A stretch of DNA of 64,000 bases from CAKRJP01 sp963634745. Its GTDB lineage: Bacteria; Bacillota; Clostridia; Lachnospirales; Lachnospiraceae. The translations under genes were made by a program, and so were the position numbers. How positions within the stretch are numbered: position 1 is the stretch's first letter; the number at the start of each line of letters is the position of its first letter. The stretch is from contig CAVHCX010000002.1 of the NCBI GenBank assembly GCA_963634745.1, positions 93,517 through 157,516 on the forward strand, read 5' to 3'. A model generated the notes under the pieces. The model had not been told where the DNA came from and searched no databases. It was given only the letters and a program-made list of their open reading frames with translations. Shown here piece after piece: positions 27,101 to 34,473 of this stretch.

Positions 27101-27156
27101 AGCATCAAGACTACAGAATCCTGATAACTTCCTTTTTTCACCACTGTTGTTAGCAT
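24148..27156 (-). CDS. AllF-AllG fusion (FdrA joined to YlbE/DUF1116), oxamate carbamoyltransferase subunits
   Basis: This 1002-aa protein corresponds to two separate E. coli proteins end to end. Residues about 1-510 match FdrA (AllF), with a CoA-ligase-like fold (GPDCGTGI near 170, GIIGASGTGIQE near 195). Residues about 530-1002 match YlbE/DUF1116 (AllG), beginning around KPRIINIGLKSF and including CHHCNAVGPMGG. Together with AllH (DUF2877) these are reported to catalyse phosphorolysis of oxalurate to oxamate and carbamoyl phosphate. The reading frame is continuous, so this is a genuine fusion. It precedes carbamate kinase, as expected for energy recovery. Confidence 0.88.
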   Translation of the reverse strand: MLTTVVKKGSYQDSVVLMLLTNELSSLEGVNKIQVMMATPANKDIFKSSGLDTEELMEASANDMVVVADVEEESVLDTVMEKIEEFLKKQGTASEGQKGAESVKSWDKALAKMPEANLAVISIPGAYAALEADRALDQGLNVFMFSDNVSIEDEKALKEKAHEKGLALMGPDCGTGIIQGVPIAFTNKVTPGSIGIIGASGTGIQEVTTIIDRLGEGVTNAIGIGGRDLNAKIGGITMMDMIDAMEDDDSVKVLLIVSKPPAKEVRDQIWARLSNFSKPVVTLFVGEKPEYHEEGFYHAYTLDEAARLAVSLVRGGKVPEAEVDVDTSEFYKAEDHKTIKAYYSGGTLANEAAMLIKDAMGCKVPPEDIEGYMLQLDGNVVVDLGDDAYTQGKPHPMIDPAKRIECMQEAVDDPSTGAVLLDIMLGYGSHEDMAGSLIPTIKDLEAKAKAQGRKVFFVATVCGTRSDYQGYDEAVNKLKDAGVIVCENNKLACRTAIRAIGRDFEEPAKEVRAKEALPCEKHRPSPALKALLSEKPRIINIGLKSFAEVVEAFGCEVVQYDWAPPAGGDIKLIKTLNFLRNYEQIDVWNQEVTAKIVASQPVLKDNVRAKEVIPEFARNGGKVILHAGPPVAYENMPDPMQGSCVGAVMFEEWADTEEEARRMLSEGEIEFIPCHHCNAVGPMGGITSPNMAVFVVENETGGNKAYCTMNEGIGKVLRFGAYDEEVVNRLRWMRDILGPTLGKVLRGMENGLALNPLIAKAIAMGDEFHQRNIAASLAFLKEVAPAITAMDMDEKDRYDVIKFLADTDQFFLNIMMATGKAVMDDARKDTDGTIVTAMCRNGYEFGIRIAGMGDEWFTGPVNTPQGLYFTGYDAEDACPDMGDSAITETFGVGGMAMIAAPAVTRFVGAGGYEDALRTSNEMMEIVIDRNPNFTVPTWNFQGICLGIDARLVVEKGITPVINTGIANKLAGKGQIGAGTVHPPIECFEKAIVAYAKKLGYEA

Positions 27157-27201
27157 ACTTGGTGTGCTCCTTTCTTCTTCCTATTTTTCTTAACTTAGGC
27201 A

Positions 27202-28260
27202 CTAATCGGCAAAGCGATTCTTGTGATCATAGCGATCAAAGTGGATGGCATCGCTTTTTAGATAGTCGACGATCTCGTCGACCACTTCGATGCCCCCTTC
27301 TTCATAAGCCTTTTCTTTTCTAAGTACTGCGCGCTGCCCCGGCCAGTAAACCTGGTCAAATCCGGGTGCCGGTCTCATGGCATTTAATTCCCGGCAGGAC
27401 TGGGACATATTTTTCATAAATTGGTCTGCACCGCAGAATTTCTCCGGGTCCATGACAATGATCATCTGACCAAGTTCTCTTCCCTTGGAACAATCATGGT
27501 ACATGGAGCTTACATGCTTGCCAAAAGGCACTCCTAAAAGAATTCCCGAAAATATATCTACCATCATCATAAGACCATAGCCCTTTGCTCCCGCAATAGG
27601 AACCAAGGCATTTACCTTATGGGGATCTGTAACGGTGCAGCCTTCTTCATCCACCGCCCAACCCTCGGGGATTTCTACCCCCTGGGACCTCTTATCCAGG
27701 ATCTTACCCCAGGCCTGCACGGTAGTCGCCATATCAAATACCACCGTCTTTCCGTCTTCTGCCGGAGCGGCAAAGGAAATCGGATTGGTTCCGTAATAAG
27801 GCTCTGTTCCGCCGTAAGGCACTGCCATGGGATCAGACTGGCAGAAGGTAATCGCCAAAAGCCCCTGCTTTGCGCACATTTCTGAATAATAACCGATGGC
27901 TCCGGTATGTGACACATTTGCCATACCTACAACTGCCACTCCGTTCTCCTTTGCCATCTCAATTGCTTTTTTTGTTGCTTTGCTAGCTACCCAGTAGCCA
28001 ATTCCATTGTCCCCGTCCATAATACCGGAACAAGGTCCCGTCTGCTTCCATGTAATATTGGGTTCATGGGTAATGCCACCCTTGTAAATACGTTCGCAAT
28101 AGTACTCTACCCGAACCGCTCCGTGGGAAGCGTATCCTCTCTCATGCGCCCAGGTAAGAACCTCCGCAGTCTGCTCGGCATGGTCCTCTCTAAGGCCCGC
28201 CTGGATCATCTTATTTTTCATTAAATCTTTTAATTCTTGTCTCTGTAATCTCATATGCAA
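27202..28260 (-). CDS. allD: Ureidoglycolate dehydrogenase (AllD/Ldh2 family)
   Basis: This 352-aa NAD(P)-dependent oxidoreductase of the malate/L-lactate dehydrogenase type 2 family oxidises ureidoglycolate to oxalurate. Motifs include VLTWAHERGYASHGAVRVEY near residue 35, GMANVSHTGAIGYY near 120 and the late GAKGYGLMMMVDIFSG. Sequence alone cannot exclude another Ldh2 substrate, but allE lies directly upstream and the allF-allG fusion directly downstream on the same strand, matching the E. coli allEC-allD-fdrA theme. Confidence 0.9.
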   Translation of the reverse strand: MHMRLQRQELKDLMKNKMIQAGLREDHAEQTAEVLTWAHERGYASHGAVRVEYYCERIYKGGITHEPNITWKQTGPCSGIMDGDNGIGYWVASKATKKAIEMAKENGVAVVGMANVSHTGAIGYYSEMCAKQGLLAITFCQSDPMAVPYGGTEPYYGTNPISFAAPAEDGKTVVFDMATTVQAWGKILDKRSQGVEIPEGWAVDEEGCTVTDPHKVNALVPIAGAKGYGLMMMVDIFSGILLGVPFGKHVSSMYHDCSKGRELGQMIIVMDPEKFCGADQFMKNMSQSCRELNAMRPAPGFDQVYWPGQRAVLRKEKAYEEGGIEVVDEIVDYLKSDAIHFDRYDHKNRFAD

Positions 28261-28313
28261 GTTCCTCTCTTAACAATCTCTCAAACTTTTCTCAAGCTTG
28301 TCATCCTCTTCCT

Positions 28314-29102
28314 TTAAAGCTTCACATCACGGTTGCAATCCTTAGAATAAATATAAACCAGCTCTTCTTCCTTCCCCACTGCATAGCAAGCCTGAGGGCA
28401 GTAAGCATCTAAGAACATATAGTCCCCCTTCTTCACCGGTACCCAGTCATCATCCACCCGGTACATGGCCTTTCCGGAAAGGAAATACATGCCATGTTCC
28501 TGGATATGGGTCTCGATATATCCATGGGAGGCTCCCAACTTAAACTTTAAAATATGCATATTCATATCAAAGCCAAGATCCTTGGCAGACGGGAGAAGAT
28601 CCTTGCTGTGGCAGTTTTTCATACCCTCATACTCCATATAGTCCATGTCATTTACATTATTTACAATGGTATAAGCCTCATAGCCTGCCAAAGCTTCATA
28701 TCTGCGTCTGTAAACATAGAGCTTGGCATCCTTATCACTCTTGCTGACAAAAGTGATCGGATTGCCTGCCGGGGAGTAGATATAGCCCCCCTCAGAAAGG
28801 TCTGCCTCTGTGTCGTCATTCTTTACATGAACTTCACCTTCCACAAGATACAAGAAAGACTCGATACCTTCCCCACCGATACCTGTATTCTTTCCTCCCT
28901 CATGGACGGTTACTAAATAGTCTGCAAAAGAGGCTCCCATAGCCGGAGATCCTAAAATCGTAACATCGCATCCTTCATATCCCGGAACCACATTCTTAAC
29001 CAGTCCGTCCGGCTCCAAAATCACGTAATTATCCTTTTTCACAATGCTGCGAGTGTCCAGAAGTGCCTCACGATATCCTGTTTGACCATTCAAATAACTC
29101 AT
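28314..29102 (-). CDS. allE: (S)-ureidoglycine aminohydrolase (bicupin)
   Basis: This 262-aa two-cupin enzyme converts ureidoglycine to ureidoglycolate and ammonia. The C-terminal cupin keeps the metal-ligand pattern ETHIQEHGMYFLSG around residues 190-205. It is the first gene of the long minus-strand purine operon, which runs allE, allD, the allFG fusion, carbamate kinase, LctP-type permease, small membrane protein, allC and regulator. Its upstream region is shared with a divergent alpha/beta hydrolase gene and contains three TCAACCA motifs. Confidence 0.93.
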   Translation of the reverse strand: MSYLNGQTGYREALLDTRSIVKKDNYVILEPDGLVKNVVPGYEGCDVTILGSPAMGASFADYLVTVHEGGKNTGIGGEGIESFLYLVEGEVHVKNDDTEADLSEGGYIYSPAGNPITFVSKSDKDAKLYVYRRRYEALAGYEAYTIVNNVNDMDYMEYEGMKNCHSKDLLPSAKDLGFDMNMHILKFKLGASHGYIETHIQEHGMYFLSGKAMYRVDDDWVPVKKGDYMFLDAYCPQACYAVGKEEELVYIYSKDCNRDVKL

Positions 29103-29164
29103 GAAAAAATCCTCTCTTTCTCTGCAAAATTATTTTATCAGTTTTTGTGGTTTTCGTAAATAGG

Positions 29165-29172
29165 TCAACCAC
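29165..29172 (+). promoter_or_regulatory. Candidate operator 1 (TCAACCAC) upstream of allE
   Basis: TCAACCACTTTTTTA lies in the divergent allE/hydrolase region. AACCAC (29167-29172) mirrors GTGGTT (29147-29152) with 20 bp between centres, so a two-turn dimer site is possible. Confidence 0.4.
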
Positions 29173-29233
29173 TTTTTTATACTTGTATGATAAAACAATT
29201 TTTCATAGATTTTCAAGTGGAATTTTAAACAAA

Positions 29234-29248
29234 TCAACCAGATTTTTT
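29234..29248 (+). promoter_or_regulatory. Candidate operator 2 (TCAACCAGATTTTTTT)
   Basis: This is the second copy of the motif in the same intergenic region, 69 bp from the first. Confidence 0.4.
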
Positions 29249-29377
29249 TCAGCTGTTTTTCTCATGTTTTTCTTCTACAGCTATAGAATTATGGAATTTA
29301 TAGCCATTCTGTGATACAATAGCAAGGACTTGAAAAAATATTTTGGTCAGAAGAATGCCCATTCTTTTCTTAAGTTA

Positions 29378-29390
29378 TCAACCAGTTTTT
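29378..29390 (+). promoter_or_regulatory. Candidate operator 3 (TCAACCAGTTTTT)
   Basis: This is the third copy, about 45 bp upstream of the chosen start of the alpha/beta hydrolase gene. The 321-bp gap 29103-29423 otherwise holds only AT-rich promoter-like sequence. Confidence 0.4.
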
Positions 29391-29423
29391 ATAAGGCTTT
29401 TCTTTAAAAAAGGAGTTGCATTT

Positions 29424-30254
29424 ATGTTAGAGAAAAATAAAGTAGAAATCCCGGCAGAAGGCTTTCAGAAAAAAGCCACAATTTACAAGGACTCTGAAAG
29501 GGAAACAAAGGCTTCCATCCTTTATTTCCACGGAGGAGGATTGGTCTGCGGAACCAGGGAAGATTTACCCGACCTTCACCTAGAAAGATTGACCCAGGCT
29601 GGTTATAAGATCATAGCCTTCGACTACCCCCTAGCTCCCGGAGCCAAGATTGATCGGATCCTATCGGATGTAATCGATTCTATTCACTGGTATCTGGACA
29701 AAAGTTCCCTCCCCTACTTCCTTTTCGGGCGGTCCTCCGGCGCCTACCTTTGTCTTTTAGCTACCGTCAGCGGGAAATTAAAGACTCCTCCCACCGGCCT
29801 CCTCTCCTACTATGGATATGGTTTGCTCGTAGACAACTGGTACCGGGAGCCAAATACCTATTACCAGACCCTTCCAAAGGTTCCGGAGACTTGCCTAGAC
29901 CTAGCTTGCGGCTCCCTTTACTGTGAGGGGGATTTTTTCAGCCACTACAGCATCTACGTCTATGCAAGACAGACCGGAAAATGGAAGGATTTATTTTATG
30001 AGGGAAGAGAGAAATTCTTCTTGCTGGACTTTTCCCTTCGGACCAAGGAGACCCTCCCCTGCCCCCTCTTTTGTGCCCACAGCACAGGAGATACCGATGT
30101 CCCCTTCCAGGAATTTTTAAGTCTTTGTAACCGCTACAATCCCAAGCGCTTTATCGCATCCGGCAAAGAACATGTTTTCGACCGGGATACCCAGGCGCCT
30201 CAGACAAAAAAGCTTATAGAAGAAAGCATTCAATTTCTAGACAGCTGTCTTTAA
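29424..30254 (+). CDS. Alpha/beta hydrolase
   Basis: This 276-aa soluble esterase/peptidase-like protein has an oxyanion motif FHGGGLVCG near residue 40. The nucleophile elbow is GRSSGAY near 108, the likely acid is in GDTDVPF and the His in GKEHVFD near the end. The start at 29424 follows AAGGAG with correct spacing; an in-frame start at 29343 would add a segment without a good site. It is transcribed away from allE and shares its regulatory region, so it may belong to the same regulon. The substrate is unknown. Confidence 0.85.
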   Translation: MLEKNKVEIPAEGFQKKATIYKDSERETKASILYFHGGGLVCGTREDLPDLHLERLTQAGYKIIAFDYPLAPGAKIDRILSDVIDSIHWYLDKSSLPYFLFGRSSGAYLCLLATVSGKLKTPPTGLLSYYGYGLLVDNWYREPNTYYQTLPKVPETCLDLACGSLYCEGDFFSHYSIYVYARQTGKWKDLFYEGREKFFLLDFSLRTKETLPCPLFCAHSTGDTDVPFQEFLSLCNRYNPKRFIASGKEHVFDRDTQAPQTKKLIEESIQFLDSCL

Positions 30255-30281
30255 GTAAAGCATCCGCAAACATATACATAT

Positions 30282-30319
30282 AAAAAAAGACGAGGCAACC
30301 TAAGCACCTCGTCTTTTTT
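30282..30319. terminator. Bidirectional terminator between the hydrolase and NCS1 genes
   Basis: AAAAAAAGACGAGG and CCTCGTCTTTTTT flank a 12-nt loop, serving the convergent genes on both strands. Confidence 0.92.
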
Positions 30320-30322
30320 ATA

Positions 30323-31684
30323 CTATTTTTCAAATATGGTTCCCTTGCGGAAGCTTGCACTGGCCGGCATAACCTTCATAAGAAGATAATATACAAGGCC
30401 TGTCGGGATCAGGCTCACATACCAGGACAGGTCCATAATAAGCAGAGAGCACAGGGATCCGACAACAATGGCAATAATGGCTGCCCAGTTAATTCCCTTA
30501 AAGGCACCCTCTTTGTCATACATATCATTCAGGTCCAATTTCTGTTTTCTAAGGATGTAATAATCCACCGCCATAACTGCAAAGATCGGTCCTAAGAAGG
30601 CAGAGTAGAACTGGGTAAATAGGCTAAGTCCTGCTGCCGACTCTGCTGTTACTAATTTCCAAGGCATCACACAAGCTGAGAGGACACCTACCAAAATGGT
30701 TGCATGGCTCCACTTCACATGGAAGGACTCCATCAGGATATAGGCCGGAGGCACAATGTTATTCAATACATTGGTTGTAACCTGGGCAAAGGCAATAAAC
30801 AAAAGAGTTACCACAGTAAGTACCTTGCTTCCCATAAGGGTAGAAAATACGGTTACAGGATCACTGTTTCCGGTCGCAGCCGTTACCAAAAGACCGATCA
30901 GCCCCATAAACAAGGTAACCGGAAGGATGGCCACCGTATAGATTCCTCCTGTAAAGACAGGTCCTACATTCTCTTTTACATTACGAGCGTAGTCTGATGC
31001 ATTGATGATCATAGTAGAATAAATTCCAAGGAAAGAAGTGGTCGCTGCCCAGAATGGCATGCCCCAGGTTCCCTCAATTCCCGAAAACACATCTCCGATC
31101 TCGCTGGAGAAATTTACATTTACAATATAAAGCATGTAAATCAAGATAGCGATAATAAATACACAGGAAATATTTTCCAACCATTTGATTCCCTCAAATC
31201 CCTTAATGGCCAGGGCAACCTGAAGGATGGTAAAAAGGGCATATACCACAACCAAATTATCAAAACCAAAAAGGATCTTAAAGCAGCCGTTGATAGCTCC
31301 TGCTCCTACCCAGCTTTGATAGCCAAACCATACAATAGCCGGAAGGCCACGGAGGATCCCCGGGATTTTAACTCCCTGGGTACCAAAGCTACTTCTCATC
31401 TGCACAGAAAATCCAATTCCGTATTTGTGGCCGCAGTTACCGATCAGCACCAAGGCAACTGCAATTACCAAACATCCGATGCACATGGCAACAATTGCCT
31501 GACTAACGGTCAGAGCCCCGATCAAGCTGGCTCCCATGGAGAAGGTTCCAATAGAAACACAACCTCCCATAAAGCTGGCCCCATAGGATACTGGGTCCAT
31601 AATACGTTTTTTCGTTGGCTGAAGATCTTCATTTACCCCCTCAACCAGAGCCGGGTTTAGGTCCCGATTATCCACAATACTCAT
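30323..31684 (-). CDS. NCS1-family permease, copy 1 (allantoin/nucleobase type)
   Basis: This 453-aa permease of the nucleobase:cation symporter-1 family has about 12 transmembrane segments. Family features include the N-terminal SYGASFMGGCVSIGTFSMG, the GLPAIVWFGYQSWVGAGA motif near residue 115, and NASDYARNV near 228. Known members import allantoin, hydantoins, cytosine or purines. It is the last gene of the two permease/hydrolase pairs and lies 13 bp after the first allantoinase-family gene, which supports allantoin or a related substrate. Confidence 0.9.
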   Translation of the reverse strand: MSIVDNRDLNPALVEGVNEDLQPTKKRIMDPVSYGASFMGGCVSIGTFSMGASLIGALTVSQAIVAMCIGCLVIAVALVLIGNCGHKYGIGFSVQMRSSFGTQGVKIPGILRGLPAIVWFGYQSWVGAGAINGCFKILFGFDNLVVVYALFTILQVALAIKGFEGIKWLENISCVFIIAILIYMLYIVNVNFSSEIGDVFSGIEGTWGMPFWAATTSFLGIYSTMIINASDYARNVKENVGPVFTGGIYTVAILPVTLFMGLIGLLVTAATGNSDPVTVFSTLMGSKVLTVVTLLFIAFAQVTTNVLNNIVPPAYILMESFHVKWSHATILVGVLSACVMPWKLVTAESAAGLSLFTQFYSAFLGPIFAVMAVDYYILRKQKLDLNDMYDKEGAFKGINWAAIIAIVVGSLCSLLIMDLSWYVSLIPTGLVYYLLMKVMPASASFRKGTIFEK

Positions 31685-31697
31685 AACTTATCTCCTT

Positions 31698-33071
31698 TTA
31701 TTTGATACGAGTCACCAAGTTTCCAAGGCCCTTGTCTGCTAGGATCTTTCCATCTTTCTGGACCACATTTCCACGGACCATGGTCATGACCGGAAGGCCC
31801 TTACCCTTTAATCCAACAAAGGCTGAAATCTTATTCACATAAAGAAGAGAGTCTTCTGTAATTTCCCACTCTTTTTCAGGATCTACAATCAAGAGGTCTG
31901 CATCAAATCCCGGTTTGATATCTCCTTTTTTTCCATAGATTCCAAAGGCCTTGGCCGGAAGGACGGACATGGAATTTGCCAATACAGTAGGGCATATGCC
32001 ACGCTTTACAACGCCCTCGCTGAAGGCTGCCTGGAAACCGCTTTGGATTCCGGAACATCCGCCCCAAACGTCGAATACAGTCTTAATTTTCTGTCCTAAG
32101 ATTTCATTATGTTTCTCATCATAGGAGCAAGGAGAATGATCAGAAGCAATACCACTGAAGACTCCCGCCTTTACATACTCCCACATTTCTTCCACAGCTT
32201 CCTTGGGCTGAAGAATGGGGGCACACTTGTAAAGGGGGCCCTTTTCAATCACATCCTCCCTGGTAAAGGTCAGATAATGGGTACAGGTCTCTGCTGTAAT
32301 GTCATAACCTTCATCCTGGGCTGCCTTAATCTTCTTTGCCACCGCCGGGTGGGACACGTGGCAGATATGGGCCTTGCAGCCGGTAGCTTTCGCAATCTCG
32401 ATAATAGCATCTGTGGCAACAATCTCTGCCACCACAGGTCTGGACTCCAAAAAGCCTTTCCAATCATTGCGTCCGGCTTCCTTCATCCGCTTCTCCTGAT
32501 TTTTGATAATGGAATAGTCTTCACAGTGAAAACCAGCCCGGCCATCAAATGTTTTGATAATATCCATAGCCTCCAGAGCCTGTCCATAATTTAAGGACTC
32601 ATAGTCCGGAGAGACCGGTCCGATAAAGGATTTAAAAGCCACACAGCCTTTTTGGTCCAAGTCTTTTAAGTCACCAAAATTATAGCTGGTAAGTCCTCCC
32701 CAGAAGCAATAATCTACATAAGCATTGGGAGATACCTTGTTTTCCTTAAAATCAAAGGCCTCGGCATTGGTCATACAGGGATCGTTTTGTAGGGGCATAT
32801 CAATTACTGTGGTATAGCCGCCCAAAGCCGCTGCGGCCGTTCCATGCTCATAGTCTTCCCGCCATTCAAATCCGGGATCATTTAAGTGGGCATGGGTATC
32901 AATGGCTCCCGGGAAAATATAATTTCCCTTGGCATCGATCACTTCATTTGCTTCCACCTCAAGGTCCTTTGCAAGAACTGCTGCGATCTTACCATCCTTT
33001 ACAGCGACACTTCCTTCTGTAATTCCATCTGCTGTAACGATTCTACCGTTTTTAATCCAAACATCATACAT
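31698..33071 (-). CDS. allB: Allantoinase/dihydropyrimidinase-family amidohydrolase, copy 1
   Basis: This 457-aa cyclic amidohydrolase binds two metals; ligand motifs are GAIDTHAHLNDPG near residue 57, the likely carbamylated lysine in CVAFKSFIGP near 149, HICHVSHP near 240 and the Asp in GIASDHSPCS near 313. It should hydrolyse allantoin to allantoate; hydantoinase or dihydropyrimidinase activity remains possible. It is paired with the NCS1 permease gene downstream and lies 14 bp after the second permease gene. Confidence 0.88.
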   Translation of the reverse strand: MYDVWIKNGRIVTADGITEGSVAVKDGKIAAVLAKDLEVEANEVIDAKGNYIFPGAIDTHAHLNDPGFEWREDYEHGTAAAALGGYTTVIDMPLQNDPCMTNAEAFDFKENKVSPNAYVDYCFWGGLTSYNFGDLKDLDQKGCVAFKSFIGPVSPDYESLNYGQALEAMDIIKTFDGRAGFHCEDYSIIKNQEKRMKEAGRNDWKGFLESRPVVAEIVATDAIIEIAKATGCKAHICHVSHPAVAKKIKAAQDEGYDITAETCTHYLTFTREDVIEKGPLYKCAPILQPKEAVEEMWEYVKAGVFSGIASDHSPCSYDEKHNEILGQKIKTVFDVWGGCSGIQSGFQAAFSEGVVKRGICPTVLANSMSVLPAKAFGIYGKKGDIKPGFDADLLIVDPEKEWEITEDSLLYVNKISAFVGLKGKGLPVMTMVRGNVVQKDGKILADKGLGNLVTRIK

Positions 33072-33085
33072 ATGCTTTCCCTCCC

Positions 33086-34450
33086 TTATTTTTCCAAGAT
33101 TGTACCTTTTCTGAATCCCTCACAGGATGGCATATATTTCATGCCTAAATAGAAAATCAAACCGGTAGGGATGGTTGCTGTAAAGAAAGAAATATCCACA
33201 TTGAAAAGTCCGATCACGGCGCCTACCGCAATTGCGATAATGGCCGCCCAGTTTACTCCCTTATGGTCTCCGTCTTCAAGATACAAATCCTTTAACATAG
33301 CTTCAGAAACCTTTCTTCTGCGAAGAATAAAATAATCGGTAATAAGGACTGCAAAAATCGGTCCGAAGAAGGCGGTATAAATTTTACAGAATAAGGCAAG
33401 ACCTGCCGCAGAGCTATCATTTGTAAGAACCCAGGGGCAGGTACAAACTGCCAGGACGCCTACCAGGATTACTGCTGTTTTGTGCTTCATTTTAAATACA
33501 TCCATAAAGGCATAGGCCGGCGGGATGACATTAGAAGCTAGGTTGGTAGATAGCTGGGCCATAATAATAAAGCAAAGGGTTACGACCAATACCAGCTTAC
33601 TGTCTACCATTTCATAAAAGGCATTGATAGGATTTGCCACTCCTGTCGCAGAGCAAGCCATAGCTCCGATCATACCAAGCAGGACGGTTGCAGGAACCAT
33701 AGCAAGGAAGTAAGACACTCCACGAACCGGGGCGGAATATCCATCCTTCATCTCTCTGGAATAGTCACCGGCGTTTAACATAACCGTGGTACTATTCCCA
33801 AAGAAAGCAATGATGGCAGCTGCAAAAGGCATGCCCCAGTTTCCTTTGATTCCCAAAAGATTTGCTGAAACCGCATCCCACTGGGTAGTAAGGCATAGGT
33901 AAAGCAAATAGAACATGGCCAGCACAATTACAACGCCGCCTACATTTCCAACCCATTTTGCTCCCTGGAACCCCTTGGTGGACAGGTAAATCTGAACCAA
34001 CTGGAAGAGAACGAAAAAGATCACATATCCATAGGGAATTTCCAGACCAAAGGCACGGAAAATATTATTGATGGCAGTACCACCAAGCCAGGTCTGATAT
34101 CCGTACCAAACAATAGCCGGAAGGCCTCTTAAGAATACCGGGACAATACTTCCCTTGGTACCGAAGGCCATCTTAAGCTGTACCGCATAAGGGGCACCTG
34201 TCACATAAGAAAATTGATCGTTGGCCACAATTCCTATTACCAGGATAGTCGATCCGATTAAGACAGCCAAAAATAGTTGCAACAAATTCAAACCATTGTC
34301 CAACTGGGAAGAACCCATAGACAAGGTTCCGATCGAAATACATCCTCCCAGCCAAAGCATGGTATTGGAAGTCCAGTCCATAATTCTATCTTCTTTTTTG
34401 ATAGGGGCTATGGAGCTTGCTTCCTTTTTTTCTACATTCACATCACTCAT
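33086..34450 (-). CDS. NCS1-family permease, copy 2
   Basis: This 454-aa second NCS1 symporter is clearly paralogous to the first: shared motifs are GLPAIVWYGYQTWLGG, NAGDYSRE and the C-terminal CEGFRKGTILEK. The two copies differ enough that substrates may differ. It lies 23 bp downstream of the second allantoinase-family gene, repeating the hydrolase-permease arrangement. Confidence 0.9.
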   Translation of the reverse strand: MSDVNVEKKEASSIAPIKKEDRIMDWTSNTMLWLGGCISIGTLSMGSSQLDNGLNLLQLFLAVLIGSTILVIGIVANDQFSYVTGAPYAVQLKMAFGTKGSIVPVFLRGLPAIVWYGYQTWLGGTAINNIFRAFGLEIPYGYVIFFVLFQLVQIYLSTKGFQGAKWVGNVGGVVIVLAMFYLLYLCLTTQWDAVSANLLGIKGNWGMPFAAAIIAFFGNSTTVMLNAGDYSREMKDGYSAPVRGVSYFLAMVPATVLLGMIGAMACSATGVANPINAFYEMVDSKLVLVVTLCFIIMAQLSTNLASNVIPPAYAFMDVFKMKHKTAVILVGVLAVCTCPWVLTNDSSAAGLALFCKIYTAFFGPIFAVLITDYFILRRRKVSEAMLKDLYLEDGDHKGVNWAAIIAIAVGAVIGLFNVDISFFTATIPTGLIFYLGMKYMPSCEGFRKGTILEK

Positions 34451-34473
34451 AATCTCTCTCCTTGATACACTCT

